From Bacilli bacterium (GTDB lineage Bacteria; Bacillota_I; Bacilli_A; RF39; UBA660): 54,284 bases of DNA. The DNA lies in assembly GCA_017428485.1 (NCBI GenBank), contig JAFRQT010000018.1, positions 1-54,284 on the forward strand. Direction: 5' to 3'. Each line of letters opens with the position of its first letter. Within the stretch, counting starts at the first letter, position 1. Below, one piece after another: positions 24,819 to 34,234 of this stretch. Under the pieces are notes generated by a model. That model worked only from the letters and a program-made list of their open reading frames with translations, ran no database searches and was not told the origin of the DNA. The position numbers and the translations under genes were made by a program.

Positions 24819-25859
24819 ATGAAAAAAATATTAATATTATTTGGTATTATTCTATTATTAAGTGGATGTTATGATTATGTTGAAATAAATGATTTAGTAA
24901 TAATAAGCGGTATGCTAATTGATTATAAAGATGATAAATATGAAATAACCAGTCAAGTTATTGAAAATGAAGATAAAACAAGAATAAAAACATATACAAC
25001 CACTTGTTATTCAACAGATGAATGCATTTATGAAATATCAAATCTATCAAACAAAGATATATTTATTTCACATATGAAAGTATTAATATTAACTGAATCA
25101 GCTATTAAAAATAGTGATAATTTTATTGATTATTTTCTAAGAGATACAAAATCAAAAATGAATTTCTATGTATATTATGTGGAAGATAAATATAAAAAAG
25201 ATATTTTAAATATCTATGAGGATGAAGGAAGTTCATTTTATTTAAAAGACTTAATTGAATTTAATAATAAAATATTTTCATCTTCTACTCCAATTTCATT
25301 TTTAGATTTAGTATATAAAAAAACCGAATTTGGAATAGAACCAATCTACCCAAATATACAAATAATAAATAATAATGATAAAAAAAATATTTATTTAAAT
25401 GGTTTAGTTGCTTTTAATAAAAACAAAAAAATACTTTTAGATGATAATAATAGTATTTCATTAAATATTATTACAAATAAATTAAATAAAACTATTATAA
25501 CTATTCCATGCGAGAATGATTATTTTTCTTTAATAGTTAATAATTCAAAAACAAAATATAATTGGAAAGATAATAATTTTATTTTTGATATATCATTAAG
25601 CACAAAAATAAATAGTTGTAATTGTAAATATGATTTAAATAACCCCAAAGACATAGATAAATTAAGTCGAATTGCTAATGAGCATATAAAAAAGGATATT
25701 AGCAATCTTATAAATATATCTAAAGATAACAACATTGATTTTATAGGTATAACTTCTTATATATATAAACATAGTAGGAATAAATATGAAATTAAAGATA
25801 TTAATACTATTATTAATATTAATACAAAAATTAATTCAATTGGAGAAATAAGAAAATGA
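24819..25859 (+). CDS. gerAC: GerA-type germinant receptor subunit C (lipoprotein)
   Basis: The 346-residue protein has a lipoprotein signal with lipobox LLSGC (Cys 17), followed by YDYVEINDLVIISGM, which resembles the W-x-x-x-E-I-x-x-L start of mature GerC proteins. It continues with FISHMKVLILTES and FYVYYVEDK, typical of the first GerC domain. It should be attached to the outer face of the spore inner membrane. Start follows AGGTGA. It comes 126 nt after gerAA and overlaps gerAB by ATGA. Confidence 0.85.
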   Translation: MKKILILFGIILLLSGCYDYVEINDLVIISGMLIDYKDDKYEITSQVIENEDKTRIKTYTTTCYSTDECIYEISNLSNKDIFISHMKVLILTESAIKNSDNFIDYFLRDTKSKMNFYVYYVEDKYKKDILNIYEDEGSSFYLKDLIEFNNKIFSSSTPISFLDLVYKKTEFGIEPIYPNIQIINNNDKKNIYLNGLVAFNKNKKILLDDNNSISLNIITNKLNKTIITIPCENDYFSLIVNNSKTKYNWKDNNFIFDISLSTKINSCNCKYDLNNPKDIDKLSRIANEHIKKDISNLINISKDNNIDFIGITSYIYKHSRNKYEIKDINTIININTKINSIGEIRK

Positions 25860-26953
25860 AAGATGAAAAAATAAATAGTTTTATATTATCAACAATTCTT
25901 ATTTCTTTATGCTGCTCAACATTTTATGGAATATTTAGTTCTTATATTATTAATAGTTCAAAGAATTCGTCTTTAATTTCAATTACTATTGGTTATATTT
26001 TGTCATTATTTGTCGCAAAGTTATTTTTGAGTTTTTATAAAAAGAAAGAAGAGTTATCAATAACAGAGAAAATAAAATATCTATTTCCAAAGACATCTAC
26101 TATTATAAATATAATACTAATACTATGTTCAGTATTTGGATATGTATTAATATCATATAGACTCACTACTTTTTTATCTAATCAATATCTAGTTTCTACA
26201 CCAAAATATATAATATCTATTATAATAATATCTTTAACTTGCTATACAGCATCAAAAGGATTTAATACTGTTATAAGAGTATCATATATAACATTTTTTA
26301 TATCAATTATAATATTTTTTTTCGATTTTATAAGTTTAGTAAGTTATATAGATTTAGAAAACTATTTACCATTAATAAATGTTAGTTATAAAGATATTAT
26401 TACTTCTTCAATAATATTTATGTTTTATTTCTCTTCCCCAATTATTTATTTAAATATCATTCCATATAATAAAATAATAAATAAAGATAGTTTTAATAAA
26501 TTTTATTATATAATGATCACAACATCTTTTATTATAATATTTATATCTACTTTTACTTGCATTGGTGTTAATGGGATAAGAGTAACAGAACTATTTGACT
26601 ATCCCATCTATTCAACATTAAAAAGGATTAGGTTATTTTCAGCACTTGATTCACTTGAAAATATAAGTATATCAGCATGGTTTCTCTTTATTATAAATAC
26701 AGCTAATATGATGCTTACATATATATTTAGTGCTGTTAAAGAAACATTTAATAATAAAAATACAATTATAAATTTAATTATAATTGTAACATCTTTTGTA
26801 ATACCAAACTTTATATTTGCAAATAATAATTTTAATGAATCATATGATTATATCTATATTCCAATTATCTTTGCAGGAATAAATATATCTATAATATTAT
26901 TATACTTAGTAAAATATAAATTTTTTCAAAAAAAAAGAACTTATAGTTCTTAA
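25856..26953 (+). CDS. gerAB: GerA-type germinant receptor subunit B (permease-like)
   Basis: The B subunit belongs to the amino acid permease-like superfamily and binds the germinant. The 365-residue protein has about ten hydrophobic segments and polar loops as expected, with SAWFLFIINTANMMLTYIFS near residue 280 typical of this family. The start overlaps the gerAC stop (ATGA). The last codons overlap by four bases the end of the convergent khpA gene, and no dedicated terminator is evident. Confidence 0.85.
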   Translation: MKDEKINSFILSTILISLCCSTFYGIFSSYIINSSKNSSLISITIGYILSLFVAKLFLSFYKKKEELSITEKIKYLFPKTSTIINIILILCSVFGYVLISYRLTTFLSNQYLVSTPKYIISIIIISLTCYTASKGFNTVIRVSYITFFISIIIFFFDFISLVSYIDLENYLPLINVSYKDIITSSIIFMFYFSSPIIYLNIIPYNKIINKDSFNKFYYIMITTSFIIIFISTFTCIGVNGIRVTELFDYPIYSTLKRIRLFSALDSLENISISAWFLFIINTANMMLTYIFSAVKETFNNKNTIINLIIIVTSFVIPNFIFANNNFNESYDYIYIPIIFAGINISIILLYLVKYKFFQKKRTYSS

Positions 26954-27192
26954 AATGAATCTATGTTTACTTTAACTTTTTTATTACCATCATTATAGGC
27001 TTTAGCTTGAATTAAAGTTTTAATACTTGTTGCAATTTTACCTTTTTTACCAATTACTCTACCCATATCACTTTCAGATACAAGTATTTCAATAGTAGTG
27101 TCATCTTCACTATTAAATTCTTGAACTTTAACAAGATCAGGTTCTTTAACAAGTTTTTTTACTATCAATTCAGAAAATTCAACTAAATTCAT
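26950..27192 (-). CDS. khpA: KH-domain RNA-binding protein KhpA
   Basis: KhpA (YlqC) is an 80-residue single-KH protein that works with KhpB/Jag in RNA binding and affects cell division and elongation in Firmicutes. The GxxG loop is in MGRVIGKKGKIATSIKTLI. The start overlaps the rpsP stop (TAATG), as is common in rpsP-khpA operons. Its 3' end overlaps gerAB on the other strand by four bases. Confidence 0.92.
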   Translation of the reverse strand: MNLVEFSELIVKKLVKEPDLVKVQEFNSEDDTTIEILVSESDMGRVIGKKGKIATSIKTLIQAKAYNDGNKKVKVNIDSF

Positions 27193-27461
27193 TATTTATT
27201 CTTCTTAGAATTATGGAATTCTTCCATAATACCTACTTCACTTAAAATATTTCTTGCTGTATCTGTAGGTTGTGCTCCCTTCCCTAACCAATTTAAAGCA
27301 GCTTCTTTATTAACATTGTATTTTTCTGCTTCAAGTGGCATATAAGTTCCTATAGATTCAATAACATTACCATCTCTTTTAGCACGAGAATCTGCTACTA
27401 CTAAACGATAGTAAGGTCTTTTTTTAGCTCCCATTCTTTTAAGTCTTATTTTAACTGCCAT
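27192..27461 (-). CDS. rpsP: 30S ribosomal protein S16
   Basis: S16 (89 residues) is an early-binding protein needed for 30S assembly. The N-terminus [19 protein letters not shown] and the segment [13 protein letters not shown] are diagnostic. Start at 27461 follows AGGAGGAA; the in-frame ATG six codons upstream covers the site. The gene overlaps khpA. In many Firmicutes rimM and trmD follow, but here the operon ends with khpA. Confidence 0.97.
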   Translation of the reverse strand: MAVKIRLKRMGAKKRPYYRLVVADSRAKRDGNVIESIGTYMPLEAEKYNVNKEAALNWLGKGAQPTDTARNILSEVGIMEEFHNSKKNK

Positions 27462-27497
27462 ACTTTTTTCCTCCTTCAACGATAAATAATATACACT

Positions 27498-27532
27498 AAA
27501 AAATAAAATATGTCAACCTTTTTTGGTTGACA
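27498..27532 (-). terminator. Terminator after the HAD-IB phosphatase gene
   Basis: Stem TGTCAACC (27511-27518) and GGTTGACA (27525-27532) with a 6-nt loop, followed on the minus strand by TATTTTATTTTTT. It separates this gene from rpsP. Confidence 0.88.
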
Positions 27533-28105
27533 TTAAAATTTATAATTTTTTGTGTATGGAATTATTTTGTTGCCCTTAACCACATATGGTTTTTTAGCAA
27601 GTCCTAGCATAGGTAAATCTATCTTAGCATCACTGTATGCACATTCTACTACTTCATTATTAAATTGTTTTTTAAATTCAATTACTTTTTCTTCACCTTT
27701 TAAATTCTTGCCAATTATTTTTCCATTATCATCTGTTTTAGTAGCAATTACATTTTTTATTCCTAATCTATCACAAAACTTTTTAATCCATATTTCATAT
27801 GATGCGCTTATGATTACATCATCTTCTTTTTGCTGATTATAATACCAATACTTTATATTTTTAAGATGTTTATCAACAAACTTATCCAAATATTCATCTA
27901 AATTATTTATTTTAAATAAAAATGATAACATCACTTCTTTAACATCTTTAAATTCAATTAAACCTTTTTTATATTTCTTATATAATTTTTTTGACTTAAT
28001 TAAAGATATTATAACGTTAATTGGATGTCTTTTTATAGAATAAACTATTATATCTCTATTGGTGTCTCCATTATAAATTGTATTATCAAAATCATATATG
28101 TTCAT
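27533..28105 (-). CDS. HAD-superfamily subfamily IB phosphatase
   Basis: A 190-residue SerB-like HAD protein: motif I YDFDNTIYNGD (nucleophile Asp near residue 5), motif II with Ser in IISASYEIW, a Lys before KQFNN, and motif III YSDAKIDLPML. The central cap is helical and basic. Members dephosphorylate phosphoserine, phospholipids or other small phosphates; the target here is not clear. Start at 28105 follows AGGTGAT. It lies 22 nt after the flavoprotein gene and is probably cotranscribed with it. Confidence 0.82.
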   Translation of the reverse strand: MNIYDFDNTIYNGDTNRDIIVYSIKRHPINVIISLIKSKKLYKKYKKGLIEFKDVKEVMLSFLFKINNLDEYLDKFVDKHLKNIKYWYYNQQKEDDVIISASYEIWIKKFCDRLGIKNVIATKTDDNGKIIGKNLKGEEKVIEFKKQFNNEVVECAYSDAKIDLPMLGLAKKPYVVKGNKIIPYTKNYKF

Positions 28106-28127
28106 ATGCATCACCTAAATCATTATA

Positions 28128-29186
28128 TCATTTATTTTTCATTTTTATACTCATAATATTTAATTTCATTATTATGAATCTAGTAAATGGTGTATACATA
28201 AACCATCTTTTTAATACTTTAAACATTAATTTTATTTTCAAAACACATGTCTTTTTCTTATAAAATCTTTTTATTTTTTTATCATCATTTGTCTTATTAA
28301 ATATATCAGCAAGTATACTACCACTTTTAAAAGCACTACTTATACCTTCAAATGAGCTTGGGCTAATAAAGCCCGCTGCTTCTCCAATTAAATATGCACC
28401 ATTTTTACCAGTTACAAAATCAAAGAAATGTCTTGGCCTATAAACTAAGCAGGCCTCTTTTTTATATACATTACTTATATTCAAATTTAAGAATTTAGAT
28501 AGTTTTGATTTTTGAATTTCGAAATTTTCTTTAGCATTCTTTATATCAAATGCCCCACCATATATTAGATATTCATTTTTATGTATTAGCCAAGAACAAC
28601 TACTAGACGTTTTTCTATCAAATATGCATGAATAAAATGAATTACTTTTATCATTGCACTTGTACCATTCTTGAATAGCTATATATTTCATAGTATTATC
28701 TTTAAAAAACTTTTTTCTAACGATTGAGGAACATCCGTCTGCCCCAATTATAAATTTAGATTTGTATTTTTTTACTTTGTTTTTGCAAGAAACAGTTACT
28801 GTAAATAAGTCATTGTCCTTTACAACATCTATACATCTTCCGTTGACAATATTTACATTATTTGGAATAAGTGAAACAAGATACTTGTCAAATAAGTACC
28901 TATCCATATTTAAATAATATCTTTGATAATGCCTAATTAATTTAAAATTCAAGTCTATTGTTTTAACCGAAAAAATTTGAGGGCTCACAAGCACATTAGA
29001 AGGTAATACCAAATCATAATGAGCCAACTCTTTTTGAGCATCTGGCGCCAACAGTCCTCCGCAAGGCTTTTGGTTGCTCTTATCTTCATTATCTATAACC
29101 AATATTTTCTTTTTACTTTTTGCAGTTTCTCTTGCGAATGTACTTCCTGCAGGACCTGCTCCAATTACAATAATGTCATAAATCAT
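28128..29186 (-). CDS. FAD-dependent oxidoreductase, geranylgeranyl reductase-like
   Basis: The 352-residue flavoprotein has the dinucleotide-binding motif VIGAGPAGSTFA at the N-terminus, a KPCGGLL segment, GADGCSSIVRKKF in the middle, and LIGEAAGFISPSSFEGIS near residue 270. This set fits the geranylgeranyl reductase/FixC-type group, which reduces double bonds of polyprenyl chains or oxidises small aromatics. The C-terminal 60 residues are basic and partly hydrophobic (MFKVLKRWFMYTPF), suggesting membrane association. Start follows AAAGGTGA. Substrate unknown. Confidence 0.8.
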   Translation of the reverse strand: MIYDIIVIGAGPAGSTFARETAKSKKKILVIDNEDKSNQKPCGGLLAPDAQKELAHYDLVLPSNVLVSPQIFSVKTIDLNFKLIRHYQRYYLNMDRYLFDKYLVSLIPNNVNIVNGRCIDVVKDNDLFTVTVSCKNKVKKYKSKFIIGADGCSSIVRKKFFKDNTMKYIAIQEWYKCNDKSNSFYSCIFDRKTSSSCSWLIHKNEYLIYGGAFDIKNAKENFEIQKSKLSKFLNLNISNVYKKEACLVYRPRHFFDFVTGKNGAYLIGEAAGFISPSSFEGISSAFKSGSILADIFNKTNDDKKIKRFYKKKTCVLKIKLMFKVLKRWFMYTPFTRFIIMKLNIMSIKMKNK

Positions 29187-29256
29187 AATATCACCTTTGA
29201 GTAAGTATATTATAAATATTAATTTTTATATTTACAACAGCATTACATTTTTATTT

Positions 29257-29286
29257 ACAAAAAAATCACTTGTTGTCAAGTGATTT
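29257..29286 (-). terminator. Terminator of the teichoic acid operon
   Basis: Stem AAATCACTTG (29263-29272) and CAAGTGATTT (29277-29286) with loop TTGT; on the minus strand it leads into TTTT and an A/T-rich tail. It follows the tagH-like stop directly. Confidence 0.88.
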
Positions 29287-30026
29287 TACGCTTCTTCTCT
29301 CATAAATTCTTCATACTTAGACATTATCTTTTTAGGATCCCCCTCATCTTTGATAACTCCGTCATTTAGCCAAATAACTCTATCACATAGTTCAACTATA
29401 GTATTTGTACTATGGGATACTATTACAACTGTACGAGATTCATCACTAATAAGTTCTTTCATCTTGTTATAACTTTTTTCTTTAAAATGAACATCTCCTA
29501 CACTAAGCACTTCATCTATTAAAATTATATCTGTTTCTAATATAGCAGTTATTGAGAATGCTAATTTAGAATACATACCACTTGAGTAACCTCTAACAGG
29601 CTTATCTATTGCATCTCCAAGTTCAGAGAATTCAATTATTTCATCTACTTTAGTATCAATTACTTCCTTAGTATATCCAAGTAACATTCCTGATAAATAA
29701 ATATTTTCATAACCCGTTAGCTGCTTTTGAAATCCTACACCAATTGATAACAATGAAACACTATTTCCATGCAGATTAATACTTCCACTATCTGGAGAGA
29801 ATATACCAGATATTGCTCTTAATAAAGTAGATTTTCCAGCACCATTCTTTCCACAAATACCAAGTATTTGACCCTTGGGAACTTCGAAAGATACACCATT
29901 AATTGCTTTAAATAGTTTCCCACTACCCTTAGATTTTAATCCTCTTTTAAATGAGAACCTATTTAAATCTCTATAGTACACATGTAAATCATTAACTGAT
30001 ATTGCTATTTCTTTATTCTTCTTCAT
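29286..30026 (-). CDS. tagH: Teichoic acid export ATP-binding protein
   Basis: TagH powers export of finished wall polymer across the membrane. The 246-residue ATPase has Walker A GKNGAGKST (59-67), signature GYSSGMYSKLAFS, Walker B DIILIDEVLSVGD and the switch His in IVSHS. The N-terminal FSFKRGLKS-K insertion and LLSIGVGFQKQLTGYENI are typical of polysaccharide/teichoic ABC-2 exporters. It lacks the long C-terminal extension of Bacillus TagH. The start overlaps the tagG stop by one base. Last gene of the operon. Confidence 0.92.
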   Translation of the reverse strand: MKKNKEIAISVNDLHVYYRDLNRFSFKRGLKSKGSGKLFKAINGVSFEVPKGQILGICGKNGAGKSTLLRAISGIFSPDSGSINLHGNSVSLLSIGVGFQKQLTGYENIYLSGMLLGYTKEVIDTKVDEIIEFSELGDAIDKPVRGYSSGMYSKLAFSITAILETDIILIDEVLSVGDVHFKEKSYNKMKELISDESRTVVIVSHSTNTIVELCDRVIWLNDGVIKDEGDPKKIMSKYEEFMREEA

Positions 30027-30814
30027 TATCTCATCACCTTTACATATGTATTTTCATATTTATAAATTGTATGAATACCAAGTATACTTAATAATACACC
30101 AACTAGGAACCAAAGGAATGTCCACATTCCAACAGGTCCATGGCTATATATAAGAACATTTCTCATATTATAAATAAAGTTTGCAAGTGGATTTAATTCA
30201 AGTAATATCGTTCTATATAATGTATTATGAACTTTAGTACTTAAGTCATAGAAAACACCAGTCATATAGAATAGCATTCTCATAAATATATTAGTTAAAT
30301 TGGTTAAATCTTCTGCAAAAACTCCAAAATGTAATGTTATAGTTGATACACCAAAAGTAAATACAACTACACATATTAATATTGGTAAGAACCAAAGCAC
30401 ATTCCATGTGATTGGCACTTTATATATTGCCATAAATATTGCAACCATGAGGAATGAAATAATCATTTTAAAGAAATTAACTCCCATTTTAACTAATAAT
30501 AATACAAATTTTGGTAAATATACTTTTGTTACAGTGTCTCTATTCATGGTGACGAGTTTTACTGAAAATACTACATTTTTATTAAAGAAGTTCCATATAG
30601 AAAGACCTATAAATACAAATATAGGATAATATTGAACACTATATTTAAATACAACCTCTCCTATAAACATATAAATAAACATGAAAGCAAGTGGTTCTAA
30701 AATCATCCAAGACCACCCTAAATAAGAATTAATAACTTCTGTTTTTAATTCTGCCCATGTAGCATATAAAATATAATTTTTATATTTTTTTAAATCATTT
30801 ATAAATCTTTTCAT
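30026..30814 (-). CDS. tagG: Teichoic acid export permease
   Basis: TagG forms the membrane channel of the ABC-2 exporter. The 262-residue protein has six membrane segments and the typical N-terminal pattern TEVINSYLGWSWMILEPLAF, where the LGxxWxxLxP motif identifies this family, and LNPLANFIYNMRNVL near the C-terminus. Start at 30814 follows GAGGTTAT; a longer in-frame start has no site. It is coupled to tagH and comes 52 nt after gpsA. Confidence 0.93.
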   Translation of the reverse strand: MKRFINDLKKYKNYILYATWAELKTEVINSYLGWSWMILEPLAFMFIYMFIGEVVFKYSVQYYPIFVFIGLSIWNFFNKNVVFSVKLVTMNRDTVTKVYLPKFVLLLVKMGVNFFKMIISFLMVAIFMAIYKVPITWNVLWFLPILICVVVFTFGVSTITLHFGVFAEDLTNLTNIFMRMLFYMTGVFYDLSTKVHNTLYRTILLELNPLANFIYNMRNVLIYSHGPVGMWTFLWFLVGVLLSILGIHTIYKYENTYVKVMR

Positions 30815-30866
30815 ATATAACCTCAACAAAATAATTTTAGCATAATTTAATATGTTTATCAAATAA

Positions 30867-31835
30867 CTATTTTTCTATTAAAAATTTTAATATCTCTTCT
30901 TTCGATTTCTTTCCATTAACTATATCATATATTAAATTAATAATTGGCATTTTTACTTTTTTGCTTCTTACTAATTTATGTATTGATTTTAATGTATACA
31001 TTCCTTCAATAGTAGTGTTTTTTAAATATGAATCTATTTCTTCTTGAGATGCACCAGATCCAATTATGTATCCAAAACTAAAGTTTCTAGAGTTCTTACT
31101 AGTACATGTCATTAATATATCACCAAATCCGGCGAAGGAAAGTATTGATTTTTTATTTCCACCAAGTGCATCTATTAATTCTTTTATATCATTCATACTT
31201 TCCGTTAAGAATAATGCCCTTGTAGAATCTGTTACCCCCATTCCTTCTAACATGCCTGATGCAATAGCCATAACATTTTTTATACTCCCACATATTTCAA
31301 TGCCAATTACATCTCTAGTTTTTCTAAATTTAGTTGTAGAATTTTCAAAACATTTTCTAATGATTCTTTCTATTTTTCTACTTTTAGTTGCCAAACTAAA
31401 TCCTATTGGCACTTGTTTAATAATATCTATTGCAAAAGTAGGGCCTGATATAACAGCATATTTGTTTTTTAAATATTTATTAAATACATCGCTTAAAAAC
31501 AAACAAGTATCTTGTTGTATACCTTTCGTTGCAATTAAAACAACTTGTTTCTTACTAATATAGTTTTTTAATTCAATAACGACATTTTCAAATGCAAAAG
31601 CAGGCACAGATATTACAATTAAATCTGTATCCTTAACTACTTCTTTCATATTTGTAGATATATTTAATTCACTTGGAATTATATAATCTTTTAATTTGTC
31701 GCTACATCTATTAGTATTTAAACAATTTGCTTCATCTTCACTAAATGTCCACATTTTAGTATCAATATGATTTGAATATAAAATACTAGATAAAGCGAGT
31801 CCATATGCTCCACTGCCAAGAATAGATACTTTCAT
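30867..31835 (-). CDS. gpsA: NAD(P)-dependent glycerol-3-phosphate dehydrogenase
   Basis: GpsA reduces dihydroxyacetone phosphate to sn-glycerol 3-phosphate for lipids and teichoic acid. The 322-residue protein has GSGAYGLALS, the ISVPAFA segment, TKGIQ, the SGPTFA motif, and the catalytic Lys in EICGSIKNVMAIA with GMGVTDSTRALF and GFGDILMTCTS. Start follows TGAGGTG. Its place inside the wall-polymer operon suggests it supplies glycerol 3-phosphate for the polymer linkage unit, besides lipid synthesis (inference). Confidence 0.93.
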   Translation of the reverse strand: MKVSILGSGAYGLALSSILYSNHIDTKMWTFSEDEANCLNTNRCSDKLKDYIIPSELNISTNMKEVVKDTDLIVISVPAFAFENVVIELKNYISKKQVVLIATKGIQQDTCLFLSDVFNKYLKNKYAVISGPTFAIDIIKQVPIGFSLATKSRKIERIIRKCFENSTTKFRKTRDVIGIEICGSIKNVMAIASGMLEGMGVTDSTRALFLTESMNDIKELIDALGGNKKSILSFAGFGDILMTCTSKNSRNFSFGYIIGSGASQEEIDSYLKNTTIEGMYTLKSIHKLVRSKKVKMPIINLIYDIVNGKKSKEEILKFLIEK

Positions 31836-31850
31836 GTTACACCTCAGTTT

Positions 31851-32897
31851 TTATTTTTTACATCTTAATAAAACTTTTCCTTTTACTTCGCCTTTATCAA
31901 ACAAATCGAATGCATCCATTGCATCTTCCAAATCGAATACTTTATCAACCATATCACTAGGAATTTGAATGTCACCATTTTTTAATAATTTATTTGCTTC
32001 TTGCCATTCAACTCCAGGCCATGGATTAGAATAGCTCATCCATGAACCAGTCAAATAGAATTCTTTTCTATTTAGGTTTTCCCACAATCTTGGAGTTAAT
32101 TCAAGATTTGATGTTGGTGTCCCTATTAGGCACGCAGTTGATTTATTTGCGGCTAGTTCAAACATATATAACATTGTTTGCGTATTACCAGCAGCTTCAT
32201 ATAAATAATCAAAGCCTTTTCCATCAGTCGCAGCCATTGCTTGTTTCATAAAATCTTCATCAGTTGTACATATCCAAGCATCAGCGCCAAGTGCTAAAGC
32301 TCTATTTTTCTTTTCTTCCTTACGTCCAAACATTACAACTTTTGAAGCTCCTAAACATTTTAGGATTTGTAAAGCAAACAAACCTATCGTTCCATCTCCC
32401 AATATAGCCACAGTTTTATTTGGTTCAAATTTTGATTGTAAAATTGCATGATAAGCAACTGTAATTGGTTCAAAGAATACAGCTTTATCAAATGGAATAT
32501 CATTTGATATTTTGAAAACATTATTTTCTGGTAGAACTATTTCTTCAGCATAACTACCATTTCTTCTAGATCCAACAAAACTATAATGTTTACACAATGA
32601 GAAATTGCCTTTTTTACAATCTTCACATTCAAAACATGGCATAAGTGGTATACCAACCACATGATCTCCAGGCTTTACAGATGTTACTTCATTTCCCACT
32701 TCAGTTACTTCTCCAGAAAATTCATGACCTAAAACAATTGGATAAAAATGAGCTCCATGTTTTAAAACACGAGGTACATCTGAACCACAAATACCAGTAT
32801 ATTTAACATCGATTCTTACATCATTTTCTTTAACTTCATCTGAATCAATGTCTTTATACTCTAATTTTCTATCACTAACTAATACGCTTGCTTTCAT
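31851..32897 (-). CDS. Zinc alcohol dehydrogenase, galactitol-1-phosphate dehydrogenase-like
   Basis: A 348-residue medium-chain dehydrogenase. Catalytic zinc ligands are in GICGSDVP (Cys) and GHEFSGEV (His, Glu); structural zinc Cys are in MPCFECEDCKKGNFSLC; the Rossmann motif is ILGDGTIGL. Overall form, including the ending in KGEVKGKVLL, resembles GatD, which interconverts galactitol 1-phosphate and tagatose 6-phosphate. The TarJ ribulose-5-phosphate reductase is the other candidate, given its position next to a TarI-like gene. The start overlaps the stop of the GatZ-like gene. Probably makes the polyol phosphate for the wall polymer. Confidence 0.8.
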   Translation of the reverse strand: MKASVLVSDRKLEYKDIDSDEVKENDVRIDVKYTGICGSDVPRVLKHGAHFYPIVLGHEFSGEVTEVGNEVTSVKPGDHVVGIPLMPCFECEDCKKGNFSLCKHYSFVGSRRNGSYAEEIVLPENNVFKISNDIPFDKAVFFEPITVAYHAILQSKFEPNKTVAILGDGTIGLFALQILKCLGASKVVMFGRKEEKKNRALALGADAWICTTDEDFMKQAMAATDGKGFDYLYEAAGNTQTMLYMFELAANKSTACLIGTPTSNLELTPRLWENLNRKEFYLTGSWMSYSNPWPGVEWQEANKLLKNGDIQIPSDMVDKVFDLEDAMDAFDLFDKGEVKGKVLLRCKK

Positions 32898-34222
32898 TAT
32901 TTCATCAAAACCCCATTTGCTATATAATTTACTTTAACTGCATAGTTATAATCTTCTACAACATTAACAATATAATCCTTTACCAATTCTCTTGGTTCAT
33001 TTTTTAATAAACCATGTGTTACCTTAATATATTGTAATGGCATATATTGATGTAACATTATTAAAGGAATATCAATTTTTTCCATATTTGATAATAATTT
33101 CTCTTCTGCTTTTGAAAGTCTTTCATCATTGAAGTAATAACGACATCTATCAGAGAAACTATATTTTCTTAATATACGTTTTTCATCTTCTGTACCAAAA
33201 TAATATTTTTCCCAATTTTTTGGATTTTCTTTCATTACTGTCTCCATTGTTTCAATGAAATTTGCTCTATTTTTTTCAGGTAATAATTCTTTTTCCATCA
33301 TAGATAACGCAAATAAACCTTCTCTAACAGCAAATGTAAGCGCAGGTCCTACTTTTAAAATTCCAATTCCATCTTCAACCATTTCTCTTAATTTAGCTGA
33401 AGGTTGAAAATCAGTTGAGTGACCCTCAAATACTATATTTGGATATTTCTTTAAGCAATTTGTTAATTGTTTTGCTTCTTCTCTATTATAAGTGTGAATA
33501 CTATCTTTTCCAAATTCTACTCCAGGTTGAACAACAACAGCAATTATATAATTCCAAGCATCATCTAAACCTCTTTTAGAGAATTCTTTCTTATATGCCA
33601 AAAGTGTTTCTTCAAACTCTTCTGGTGATGTAACCATCAAATCTTCTCCATCTTGAGATCCTCCTGGAATGGGAACTTCACTACCTATTACAAAAACTGG
33701 ATGAATAGCATTTTTATCTTTCTTTAATAATTCTTTATATGCTTCTTCACAAGCTTGGTATAGAATAGCGCCGCGACGTGCGATTGTCTCTTTTAATAAT
33801 GGCTCAGTCTTAGAATCAGAACCAACTTTCATACTAGTATCTAAATGAATTTTACGATATCCTTGTAGTACACATTGACGAACTAATTCTTTTGAATTTT
33901 CAATTGCCTCTTCTTCTGGTAAATCCTGCCATGGTTGAGGTCCTAAATGGTCTCCACCTAGTATGATTTTTTCTCTATCAAAATTAATCTTATCGGCTAT
34001 TATATAAACATAGTCTTTAAAATCCTTTGGAGTCATATCCATATATCCTCCAAATTGATTAACTTGATTTGATGTTGCCTCGATTAATACATTGTCATCA
34101 AATCTTTTTGCTTGCTCCATTACTGCTTCTATAACCAACTTATTAGCACTACAAAAAGATGGTATACCAGCGTGTATTCCTATTTTTCTTTTTTCAAGTA
34201 TTTGTAGCATTGGATTTTTCAT
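32897..34222 (-). CDS. GatZ/KbaZ-family protein (tagatose-phosphate enzyme)
   Basis: The 441-residue protein matches the GatZ/KbaZ/AgaZ family: GIHAGIPSFCSAN at the N-terminus, LIEATSNQVNQFGGYM, IILGGDHLGPQPW, KIHLDTSMKVG, VIGSEVPIPGG and FEGHSTDFQPS. Members were first named as non-catalytic subunits of tagatose-bisphosphate aldolase; at least one has been reported to act as a tagatose-6-phosphate 4-epimerase. No GatY/KbaY aldolase is present here. Within this operon, fructose 6-phosphate to tagatose 6-phosphate epimerisation would feed the GatD-like enzyme. Start follows AGGAGTG. The catalytic role is inferred. Confidence 0.85.
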   Translation of the reverse strand: MKNPMLQILEKRKIGIHAGIPSFCSANKLVIEAVMEQAKRFDDNVLIEATSNQVNQFGGYMDMTPKDFKDYVYIIADKINFDREKIILGGDHLGPQPWQDLPEEEAIENSKELVRQCVLQGYRKIHLDTSMKVGSDSKTEPLLKETIARRGAILYQACEEAYKELLKKDKNAIHPVFVIGSEVPIPGGSQDGEDLMVTSPEEFEETLLAYKKEFSKRGLDDAWNYIIAVVVQPGVEFGKDSIHTYNREEAKQLTNCLKKYPNIVFEGHSTDFQPSAKLREMVEDGIGILKVGPALTFAVREGLFALSMMEKELLPEKNRANFIETMETVMKENPKNWEKYYFGTEDEKRILRKYSFSDRCRYYFNDERLSKAEEKLLSNMEKIDIPLIMLHQYMPLQYIKVTHGLLKNEPRELVKDYIVNVVEDYNYAVKVNYIANGVLMK

Positions 34223-34234
34223 ATATTCACACTC

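Noticed and set aside
31066..31563. 165-codon plus-strand open frame antisense to gpsA
   Set aside because: gpsA motifs on the other strand are complete; the antisense frame has no family features.
32897..34222. Interpreting the GatZ/GatD-like genes as a galactitol or tagatose catabolic locus
   Set aside because: No PTS, transporter, kinase or GatY/KbaY aldolase is nearby, and both genes sit inside a tight wall-polymer operon.
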